A stretch of DNA of 64,000 nucleotides from Mesorhabditis belari (lineage: Eukaryota > Nematoda > Chromadorea > Rhabditida > Rhabditidae): assembly GCA_958450365.1 (NCBI GenBank), contig CAUEEP010000724.1, forward strand, positions 2,079,501 through 2,143,500, read 5' to 3'. Both the position numbers and the translations under genes were made by a program. Of this stretch, positions 11,349-21,400 are shown one piece after another (the first letter of the stretch is position 1; every line of letters begins with the position of its first letter). The notes beneath the pieces were generated by a model that saw nothing but the letters and a program-made list of their open reading frames with translations, searched no databases and was not told the DNA's origin.

Positions 11349-11433
11349 GCCTCGCTGTAGCTCATTGGTAGAGTGTTCGCCCGGTAAGCGAACGCTCTAC
11401 GAATGGGTCGCTGGTCCGAATCCCGGCCTCGAC
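11349..11433 (+). tRNA. tRNA-like sequence, GGT in the loop
   Basis: The A box is TAGCTCATTGGTAGAG and the B box GGTCCGAATCC. The loop CCGGTAA would give a GGT (Thr-like) anticodon, but it sits in an unusually long 13-bp stem that uses the D-arm strand (GTAGAGTGTTCGC pairing with GCGAACGCTCTAC). Acceptor ends do not pair well, so a functional tRNA is unlikely. Confidence 0.4.
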
Positions 11434-11634
11434 CTCGACTCGACTTGTATTCCCAAACCTATAAAAATCAATAACCTATACCTATAACCTATAAAAGTAG
11501 TGTCCAACTTGGGCATGGTATGGTAACAATGGAATAACTGCATCAGGTAGATTACTTGGTACAATAGCCCTAAGTAAGATTAACATTACTCGTTGTGATG
11601 ACTCTTAAATACATCTATTGAGATGAACAATGTG

Positions 11635-11810
11635 GTACAACACAAGTACAGTACAGTACAATACCAGTACAATACCAGTACAGTACAGTACAATACAAGC
11701 ACAACCCCTAAATGTAGGAAAAAGCCATAATCAATGAATGGAAAAAAGCCATATATTTAAAAAGCCATATATATAAAGCCATATATATAAAAAGCCATAT
11801 ATGAGAAAAA
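11635..11810. repeat. GTACAATACCA and AAGCCATATAT repeats
   Basis: Two short irregular arrays in intergenic DNA between the LITAF gene and the transposon relics. Confidence 0.7.
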
Positions 11811-11821
11811 GAACCAATAAT

Positions 11822-11894
11822 CTACCCGGCGGGGATTGAACCCTTGACCTCTCGACCAAGATACAAGCCTCTTAGCCACTCGACCATGGCCGCC
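11822..11894 (-). tRNA. tRNA-like sequence
   Basis: Read on the minus strand it has TGGTCGAGTGGCTAAGAG (A box, class II-like) and GGGTTCAATCCC (B box). The acceptor stem does not close, so this is probably a pseudogene. Confidence 0.4.
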
Positions 11895-12012
11895 TCTGGA
11901 ATCCAATACCACATTTAGATCTTTGTCAAGAAAGCAACATTCTCGACAAAAACGCTTTTAAAATTTGGGCATCTACTCGGAGCTAAAAGGCCTCTTTTGC
12001 ACTCGGTAAAAT

Positions 12013-12085
12013 GTGCCCCAATGGCCTAGTGAGTAGCACGCTGGCACAGCGAGCTTTCTCTTTCGGGTTCAATTCCGATCCCCAC
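12013..12085 (+). tRNA. tRNA-like sequence
   Basis: TGGCCTAGTGAGTAGCACG resembles an A box and GGGTTCAATTCC a B box at normal spacing. The stems are imperfect. Confidence 0.4.
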
Positions 12086-12224
12086 TTTTTGCTTTTTGCT
12101 TGCTTTCAAAAAATTCTTTTAAATTTCTTATAAATATATGTCGCAGTCGCTCGTGATTTTCAGCTGTTAGTGATTGAATCACCATCGGCTAGCCGAAACA
12201 TGTCTTTTTTTAAAATTTAAAACA

Positions 12225-12850
12225 GTGCCACTCATTCCATCTTTTAGACCCAAACTATTACTTTCTTCGGTGTTTTAATGAGTAGTTTTAATGTTTTAAT
12301 GAGTTTTAATTTAATTTTTCAATCGTTTCTTCTTTTCGATTTATCTAGTGTATCTGCTTTTCTGGTTATTTTTTTTAGAAATGGAAAGTAAATTTGTCGA
12401 TCACCTTATGCAACATCAATCTAGGAAGAAATACAATTGGATTCCTGATGCCAACGCCGAAATGCCGAAACGCCGAAATGGTGAAAACCCTCAAACAAAT
12501 AACCAGTGAAGATACGAAAGGAAAAAAGACTCCTGAAGAAATGAATTTGTTGGCGCGCTTTACTTTGCGGAAGGAAAACGATCTGGACATCATCTACAAC
12601 ATTGGAAGAACCGAATAAATGAAACGAGTGATCATCAACGAAATGAAACGAGTCATCAAGGAAAATCTCTTTGAACTGTTGATGAAAACAGGATCATGGA
12701 CACGGACAAAAGGAGACATCATTTCGCTCAGCAGTCAGCGCCGAATCTCTCACCGGATCTCAAGGTATTTTTTGTAGCGTTTGTTTAATTGCTTTTGCTT
12801 AGGGCACAAGCACTGTGAGTGTACAAATGGTTTTGTGCGTACAAAAGTGC
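12225..12850 (+). pseudogene. Ginger/KRBA2-like transposon relic, copy 1
   Basis: This copy shares the leader CTCATTCCATCTTTTAGAC and an N-terminal coding block starting with ATG at 12381 with copy 2. An insertion around 12470 breaks the frame, and the integrase part is missing. The segment from about 12710 resembles the 3' part of copy 2 (TCATTTCGCTCAGCAGT, then AGCGTTTGTTTAATTGCTTT), ending in the start of the Cys-rich tail region. See copy 2 for the family evidence. Confidence 0.6.
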
Positions 12851-12956
12851 GTTTTTTTTAATGAAACATTTGGAATACAATGCAGATTTATCTCACATGC
12901 AAATAAAAAAGTTAGGTTAATAGGACCAAATATTTTAACACCTCGGGAGGTAACTT

Positions 12957-13186
12957 CTGTTGTCAAATTGTTGCCTTCTGTTGCCAAATTGTTGCCTTCT
13001 GTTGTCAAATTGTTGCCTTCTGTTGTCAAATTGCTGCCTTCTATTGTCAAATTGTTGCCTTCTGTTGTCAAATTGCTGCCTTCTATTGTCAAATTGCTGC
13101 CTTCTATTGTCAAATTGTTGCCTTCTGTTGTCAAATTGTTGCCTTCTGTTGTCAAATTGTTGCCTTCTGTTGTCAAATCTTTTTAA
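12957..13186. repeat. 21-bp minisatellite between the two relics
   Basis: About 11 copies of a unit containing TTGTCAAATTGTTGCCTTCT. Several reading frames stay open through it on both strands and give artificial proteins. Confidence 0.95.
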
Positions 13187-13204
13187 AAAGATGTTTTCGA
13201 AAAA

Positions 13205-14274
13205 AAAATTAAAACAACGCCACTCATTCCATCTTTTAGACACAAACTATTACTTTCTTCGGTGTTTAATCAGTAATAATTTTTATTTTAAGTAATAGTT
13301 GAGTAATAATTTTTATTTTAAGTAATAGTTGAGTAATAATTTTTCAATCGTTTCTTCTTTTCGATTTATCTCGTGTATCGTTTCAACTTTTCTAGTTATT
13401 TTTTTAGAAATGGAAAGTAAATTTGTCGAGCACCCTACGCAACATCAATCTACGAAGAAATACAATTGGATTCCCGATGTCACAAAACACGCCGAAATAG
13501 TGAAAACGATCAAACGAATAACCAGTGAAGATACAAAAGGAAAAAGGACTCCTGAAGAAATGAATTTGTTGGCGCGCTTTACTTTGCAAAAGGAGAACAA
13601 TCTGGACATCATTTACAACATTGGAAGAACCGAATAAATGAAACGAGATCACTCGTTGATCATCAAGGAAAATCTCTCTGAACTGATGATGAAAACACAC
13701 AAGGATCATGGACACCCTGAAAGGGACATAATGTGGAAAGCACTAAGGGAATATCATGGAATATCGAAGGATATCATCGAGATTTTTGTCAAACTCTGTT
13801 CTGAATGTGAATTGAACAAAGGCACGTCGAAAAAAGGAGTCGTTGTCAAGCCAATCATCACCAAACAACAAAATGAGCGGGCCCAAGTGGATCTGATCGA
13901 TTTGCAATCAGTACCAGATCTCTTTGAACTGATGATGAAAACACACAAGGATCATAAACACGCAGGACGGGACATAATGTGGAAAGCACTGAGGGAATAT
14001 CATGGAATATCGAAGGATGTCATCGAGATTTTTATCAAAGGAGAAATCATTTCGCTCAGCAGTAGGCGCTGAATCTCTCACCGGATTTCAAAGTAATTTT
14101 TTTTGTAGCGTTTGTTTAATTGCTTTCCTGTGTTTGTTTAATTGCTTTAATTGTTCGGGCCACAAGCACTGGAAATGTACAAATGGTTGCGTAAATGGTC
14201 GATGTGTATGTCTCAAGTCAAACGTTTTATGCAACAGTCGTTGTCACAACAGCAATCCCTGCTCAAACAAGTAA
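13205..14274 (+). pseudogene. Ginger/KRBA2-like transposon relic, copy 2
   Basis: The first block runs from an ATG at 13410 to a stop at 13635-13637, and the next block continues in the same frame from 13638 to 14072, so one nonsense codon separates them. The second block encodes an integrase-type HHCC zinc finger (THKDHGH... then LCSECELNKGTSKKG) and the start of the integrase core (AQVDLIDLQS, with its first catalytic Asp). It then jumps into a second partial copy of the zinc-finger region, so the rest of the core is deleted. At about 14150-14272 a Cys-rich tail (CKCTNGC-like, ending SRCHNSNPCSNK) typical of KRBA2-like transposon proteins remains, probably after an intron. It is a dead element with an internal duplication. 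Confidence 0.7.
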
Positions 14275-14919
14275 CATTTACCTTCGAAAACGAAAACGGA
14301 TTAGACAAAAGAAATGTCTCTAAAGCTGGAAACAGAAATTTTGATCACTTCCGAATCGATTCCAACAAATCCACACCATTTCGTAAAACAAACAAAGAGA
14401 TTCGAAATTCCCCCGCTTCGATTTCAATGAAGTGCTTGTAAAATTTCAAAGAGATCTTCTCTTTTTGTGCATCGACAGAGTTATAGTCGTGTTTCCGGGC
14501 CATCTGCACAAATATTAGAATTGCGGACGCTTTTTCGCGTCTTTTCAAGGGGAAAAATGGCTTTGATCGAAACGATTCACTCTTCTATTCTTTTTAGCTT
14601 TTTAAAATCGAGAAAAACAAGTTCAGATAAACGATTTCTTTCAAGATTTCTTTCGATTTTTCCTCTATTTTTCATAAGTTAGTTTTTCATAAGCCTTATT
14701 TAAAGCAAAGTTTAGATATTGGGTATAATTGTAGATTGATTACGAGCCACGATGAACAGTCACAGGTTTGTGGCGCTTACGGTGGATTTATAAACGTACC
14801 CAAAGTCTTTGGGAGCTGATCGTTTTCGAAAATCTGTCAACTTTCTCGATTACTAATCGATTCTCTACTTTTTAGCCATTTCTGGGATCGATTTTTGGAT
14901 TGTGGGGCATTTGATACGA

Positions 14920-15290
14920 GCCCCGCCCCTTTGCCATTGGCAATCCAACTTTGAACACAAATATCTTGGTGTTGGGTTCTTCAATTGAAATAGTTTTATC
15001 CCAATCGATAGAGAAAGACTTGATGAATCTAATGATATCAAATATGTTTGAATTGAATAACTCAAAGCCAAGATATTTGAGCTCAAAGTTAGATTGCCAT
15101 TGGCTCAACTTCGAGCTCAAATCTCTTGGTTTTGGGTTGTCCAATTTAAATGTTTTTTATACCAATCAATAGAGAAAGGCTTGACGAATCTATAGATACC
15201 AAGAATGTTTGAATCCAACAACCCAAAGCCAAGATATTTGAGCTCAAAGTTAGATTGCCAATGGCAAAGAAGCGGGGCGCATATCAAATG
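14920..15290. mobile_element. GCCAAGATATTTGAGCTC palindromic repeat cluster
   Basis: Two to three inverted units with the ATCGATAGAGAAAG core. It lies just upstream of the galactosyltransferase gene. Confidence 0.8.
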
Positions 15291-15411
15291 TCCGATAACC
15301 GATTTTTCCCCTAAATTTGGCTGTATATTTGCTATAAACTCTGTAACCTGTTAAACCCATTGTTTTACTTAAACAGTAGCTAAATTGAGCGAACAGCGCA
15401 ACCAGAATTGA

Positions 15412-18400
15412 ATGTTTCGTCTCTCGATTCTCTTAAAGCTCAAATCGATCGCCTGTTTGTTAAGTGATCGATCAAAATGTTTAGTTTAAAGTGCTTAAAT
15501 CTAAAGATGTCCACATTGATAGGTAGTAAATTAGCCGATGGTGATTCAATCACTAACAATCACACTATTCAATAACTAACAATCACACTATTCAATCAAA
15601 GCTAGTAAATTCAGGCGTCTTTTCGTGGCCACTCTGGTGGGAATCGGGATTGGATGGGTGGCTTTCGCGCCAACTTCTCCATTTTTAAAAAGTGCTTTGA
15701 TTAAATTTGACAAATTATATAGTATCTTTTTTGCGTTTGCGTTTTTAAATTGCGTTTTTAATTTCCATTTTTAGATGATTTCCCTCGTTTGGCCGATGAA
15801 GAAAAACGTGAACCTGTGGAAAGTGGGTTAAGAAATTAAGAAATTAAGAACCCTAAAGTCTCGAGTATAAGTTGATCCGAGTATAAGTTCTGCCTTAATT
15901 TACATTCGCTTTTTAATTGCTTTGAATTTATTTTTGTTGGGTTTTTATACATTTTTATTGTTATATAAACTTTTATTATTGTTCTTGGAGCGCGGGATAC
16001 TCCAATGCGGTTCCAATACGATTCCTTTTTTAATCCAATACGGTTCCAATACGGTCCCAATACGGTTCCAATACGATTCCTTTTTAATCCAATACGGTCC
16101 CAATACGGTTCCAATACGGTTCCAATACGGTTCCAATACGGTTCCAATACGGTTCCAATACGGTTCCAATACGGTTCCAATACGGTTCCAATACGGTTCC
16201 AATACGGTTCCAATACGATTCCTTTTTAATCCAATACGGTTCCAATACGGTTCCAATACGGTTCCAATACGATTCCTTTTTAATCCAATACGGTTCCAAT
16301 ACGGTTCCAATACGGTTCCAATACGGTTCCAATACGGTTCCAATACGGTTCCAATACGGTTCCAATACGGTTCCAATACGGTTCCAATACGATTCCTTTT
16401 TAATCCAATACGGTTCCAATACGGTTCCAATACGGTTCCAATACGGTTCCAATACGGTTCCAATACGGTTCCAATACGGTTCCAATACGGTTCCAATACG
16501 GTTCCAATACGGTTCCAATACGGTTCCAATACGGTTCCAATACGGTTCCAATACGGTTCCAATACGGTTCCAATACGATTCCTTTTTAATCCAATACGGT
16601 TCCAATACGGTTCCAATACGGTTCCAATACGATTCCTTTTTAATCCAATACGGTTCCAATACGGTTCCAATACGGTTCCAATACGGTTCCAATACGGTTC
16701 CAATACGGTTCCAATACGGTTCCAATACGGTTCCAATACGGTTCCAATACGATTCCTTTTTAATCCAATACGGTTCCAATACGTTTCCAATACGATTCCT
16801 TTTTAATCCAATATGGTTCCAATACGGTTCCAATACGATTCCTTTTTAATCCAATACGGTTCCAATACGGTTCCAATACGGTTCCAATACGATTCTTTTT
16901 TTAATCCAATACGGTTCCAATACGGTCCCAATACGGTTCCAATACGATTCCTTTTTAATCCAATACGGTTCCAATACGGTTCCAATACGGTAGCAATGGT
17001 GACAGCCTATCACCATTGCTATTTGTTATGTGCATGGATACATCCAGACGATAGTGTTGAAGAAGACGCTGGAAAGCATCTCTTTCGACCGTCGAGCGGT
17101 TTTCTTTGGCCGCGTGGACTTTGGCCGGATGAAAAGGCCAGGGAGGGATCCATAAGACTGAGCACCGGAGAGGAGCAGGGCGGACGCGCCGAGCCACGCC
17201 CGGAGCAACAAATAACAGCATAAAATTGCTATAACCCTCAATAAATTTACTTCTATTATTGTTCTTAAGAAGCAAAAAAGTTATGCTGCAGCGGGGTTCG
17301 AACCCTCGACACACCGCACCGGAGACAGCCGTCAATTTGCATGCGAAAACGAAACAGAACTTATACTCGCGACTTTAGGGAAACTAAGAAATTAAGAAAT
17401 TAAGAATCAAGAAATTAAGAAATTGAGAAATTAAGAAATTGAGAAATTAAGAAATTAAGAAACTAAGAAATTCAGAAATTCAGAAATTAAGAGATTAAGA
17501 AATTAAGAAATTGAGAATTAAGAAAGGAAACTTTGGCAAAATCTTTTTCAGTTTTGGCGGATGATACAGAAAATGGTGGATACGATGATCAATTGGAAAT
17601 GAACGAGGAGAAATCGTTGATGCAAGAGCTGGGGATTACGCCCGGTGAGCAGGGTTTTGTATTTTGGGGCAATTTGTAAGCACAGGACTTCTGAAAGACT
17701 TGATTCTTTATTTCTGACTAGATCTGAGTCGTGTCTAAGCACAGAAAACAGACACACAAAAATTAGACAATGAAAAAAGTTGTTAACTGGGATTCAGTCT
17801 TGTTAGAAACAGATTAATCTAGTGACTCTTTAGCAATAACAGCTACAGCTACATAGCAATTCCATTAAGCTACAGCTACAGCTACATCTTAGCAATAACT
17901 TTTCGACAAGTACTATTTTGATTTTGAGAGTTAAAAGCTTAAACTCCAAATAGACACAGCTTGGTTTTGTCCTGATTTAAGCGCTAAAGCTTTTGCTCTA
18001 GAAATAAGCAAATCAAGGAAACAAGTAAAGCATCTAGATATTAGGTTGAACGGAAAATCTTTCGAAATAATTTAGAAATGATTAATGAATCGATTCATTT
18101 GAAATCTTCATTTAAAAGCTCTATTAAGCTGAAGATGTAGCTGTAGCTGTAGCTGTGGCTGTAGCTGTAGCTGTAGCTGTAGCTGTAGCTGTAGCTGTAG
18201 CTGTAGCTGTAGCTGTAGCTGTAGTTGTAGCTGTAGCTTAATGGGCTAGCTATGTAGCTAAGTATCCGGAAATCTGTGTTAATTTCTAGTAAACAACGCA
18301 AATGATCTGATTTTCTTTCAAAGCCTATCATTTCAAAGTTTAGATCGAAGATGGCCTCGTATTTTCTGTATGATCAACACAATGCCCTCTCATGTCGATA

Positions 18401-21400
18401 AAATCAAAACGGTTAATGTATGAGTTCTTGAGATTCAGAGAACAATCTTCTTTAGGCCACATGGGCTCGTCACTGTGATGGCCATATTTTCACAACGACA
18501 ATGACAAATGACACAGAGAATATCCACGATTATTGGACTTTCAACTTCACGTTTGTTTTTCAAAGTGCTTTTGCTTAACGTATCTTTAACGTAGCTTAAC
18601 GTAAGTACAAGTACAAGTACAAGTGCAAGTACAAGTGCAAGTACAAGTACAAGTACAAGTGCAAGTACAAGTGCAAGTACAGGTACAAGTACAGGTACAA
18701 GTACAAGTACAGGTACAAGTACAAGTACAGGTACAAGTACAATTGCTTAAGGTTTATCGTCATCTAGATATTTAGAAATGCCCGTTACAATATCAATAAC
18801 CATTACTGGTTGTGGGATCGTTTACGTGCTGGGATGAAGAAACTTTACGAGGAGAAAGGGGTGAGTTTTAAAGGATTCATAATTTATTCGATACTAGAAT
18901 AATCAGCAAAATTGACGGCCAATTTGTGCTGAGTAGGCGAGAAGTTTTTAGACCAAACTCTTGATTATAGAGCAAGTCAGTTCAGCAGTGTTTAGTTTGC
19001 TTATCTCTCTAAATTTGGTTCCTTATCTATCTAGATTTGGATCCTTATCTCTCTAAATTTGGATCCTTATCTCTATGAATTTGGTTCCTTATTTCCATAA
19101 AGTTCAGTCAGTTCAGCAGTGTTTAGGCGGGCATTGTCATGCTGAAATAGGACCTTTTTCAGATTGATTGTGGGACATTTGATACGCTACTTTTTTTAAA
19201 AATAGATCTCTATGGGCAGAAATGCAGGCCTGGTGACATTTGGGAAAGATTGTGGGATATTTGATACGCGCCCCGCTTCTTTGACCTTGGCTCAACTTTG
19301 AGCTCAAATATCTTGGCTTTGGATTGCTCAGTTTAAACATTTTTGGTATCATTAGATTGGCCAAGTCTTTCTCTATCGATTGGTATAAAAAGTATGTAAA
19401 CTGAACAACCCAAAGCCAAGATATATTGCTTGTATGAAAGGTCCGTCGCTCCGCTCCCTTTGCCATTGGCACTCTAACTTCGAGCTCAAATATCTTGGCT
19501 TTGGGCTGTTCAATTAAAACAGTTTTTATATCAATCGAGAGAGAAAGACTTGACGAATCTAACGATACTAAGAATCGTTAAATTGAACAACCCAAAGCCA
19601 AGATATTTGAGCTCAAAGTTGAGCCAATGACAAAGAAGCGGGGCGCGTGGGTCCCACCTTGGCTTTGGGGCCTTTTATGGCTTTGGGCTGTTCATTAAAA
19701 CAGCTTTTATACTAATCGATAGAGAAAGACTTGGCGAATCCAATGATATTAAAAATATTTAAATTGAACAACTCAAAGCGAAGATATTTGAGCTCAAAGT
19801 TAGATTGCCATTGGCTCAACTTCGAGCTCAAATTTCTTGGTGTTGGGCTGTCCAATTAAAATAGTTTTTGTACCAATCGATAGAGAAAGACTTGGCTATC
19901 CAATGATATCAAAAATATTTAAATTGAATAACCCAACGCCGAGATATTTGAGTGCCAATGGCGCTTTGAATGCGAAAATGACGTTATCATATATCTTCTT
20001 AGAAACTTCCTCATATTTTCATTTAGTTCTCATTTAGATATATGTAATAGGTATAAAAAATGCAATAGTAAGCGAGCAAAAGTCCGAAATTTGATCCTCG
20101 TCGAATTTAGAAATCCTACGATTGGTTTTTGAAAGCCGACGACGACACATTCGTTGTGATCGAGAATTTGAAAGAATATTTGAAGGGTCGTTCGCCGCAT
20201 GAGCCACTCTATTTGGCGACAATGCTCAAATATATGGATCATTCGTTGACGGTTTGTTGAAAGTTGAGGTTAAATGTCGAAATTTTGCAGAAGAGACCAC
20301 GCGATTTCATCTATCCGAGTGGTGGATCGGGTTATATTTTGTCGAGAGAGGGACTGAAAAGGTGAACTTTTTATCGGTTTTCATCGGTTCATCGAAAACG
20401 GAACAAATTCGGGCTACAAACTACAAGCCTCTGAAATAGAATACAAGCTAAAAGCGTTCGAAATAGACTACAAACTACAAGCGCCCGGAATAGACTACAA
20501 ACTACAAGCCTCTGAAATAGAACACAAACTACAAGCCTCTGAAATGCCTACAAACTACAAGCCTCTGAAATAGAATACAAACTAAAAGCCTCCGAACGAG
20601 GCTACAAACTACAAGCGCCTGAAATGGACTACAAACTACAAGCCTCTGAAATAGCCTACAAACTACAAGCCTCCGAAATGCCTACAAACTACAATCGTTC
20701 ACTTCAAACTCTCTGTCGACATCAAAGCTATCTCGGATTGACACGATCTATTGCTTAAAAACTATTCATAATGCCCAATTCCGACGTTGAATACTTTTAA
20801 ACAAAATTTTGCTTAAACGCAAATGATTAAACGATGTTATAGAGAATTTTGTTGAATTTGTAAAAGAAACAATGTCCCTCCTCCTCCTGCTCCTCCTGCT
20901 CCTCCTGCTCTTCCTCCCGCTCCTGCTACTCCTGCTCCTCCTCCCGCTCCTCCTACTCCTGCTCCTCCTCCTGCTCCTTCTGCTCCTCCTGCTCCTTCTG
21001 CTCCTCCTCCTGCTCCTCCTGCTCCTCCTGCTCCTCCTCCTCCCCCGTTAACCGTAAAGCACCCAAAAATCATGTGCTTATACTAAAATCATTAAATTTA
21101 CTTAATTTTTCATTTCTTTTTCATTTTCAGGTTCGTAGAAGTGATCGAGGAATCGAATGGGGAGAAGTGTCGGAACACTTCCTATCTCCATGAGGACACG
21201 GAAGTAAGCAAAAATAAGTTGAAAATCGGTAGAGTATTGGGTACTTTGCTTATTTTGCATTTTGCATTTTGCATTTTGCAAATTTGCATTTAAAAAAGCT
21301 AAGGGTAGAATGGATAAAGCAAAATTGTTTCGAAAAATTTGAACATAGTTGCGAATAAAAAGCGGAAAAACTGCCTCAATCGCTCAATCTTTTTCTGCCT

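Noticed and set aside
12799..13295. Open frames of about 100-125 codons with repeated NNLTTEG or LLPSVVK units
   Set aside because: Artefact of the 21-bp minisatellite; opposite strands and several frames are open at once.
15922..16833. Open frames of 249-294 codons on both strands with repeated [15 protein letters not shown] sequence
   Set aside because: They are produced by an 11-bp tandem array that stays open in all frames; they lie inside a galactosyltransferase intron.
20837..21073. Gly/Ala-rich frame on the minus strand
   Set aside because: Generated by a CTCCTG/CTCCTC simple repeat within a galactosyltransferase intron.
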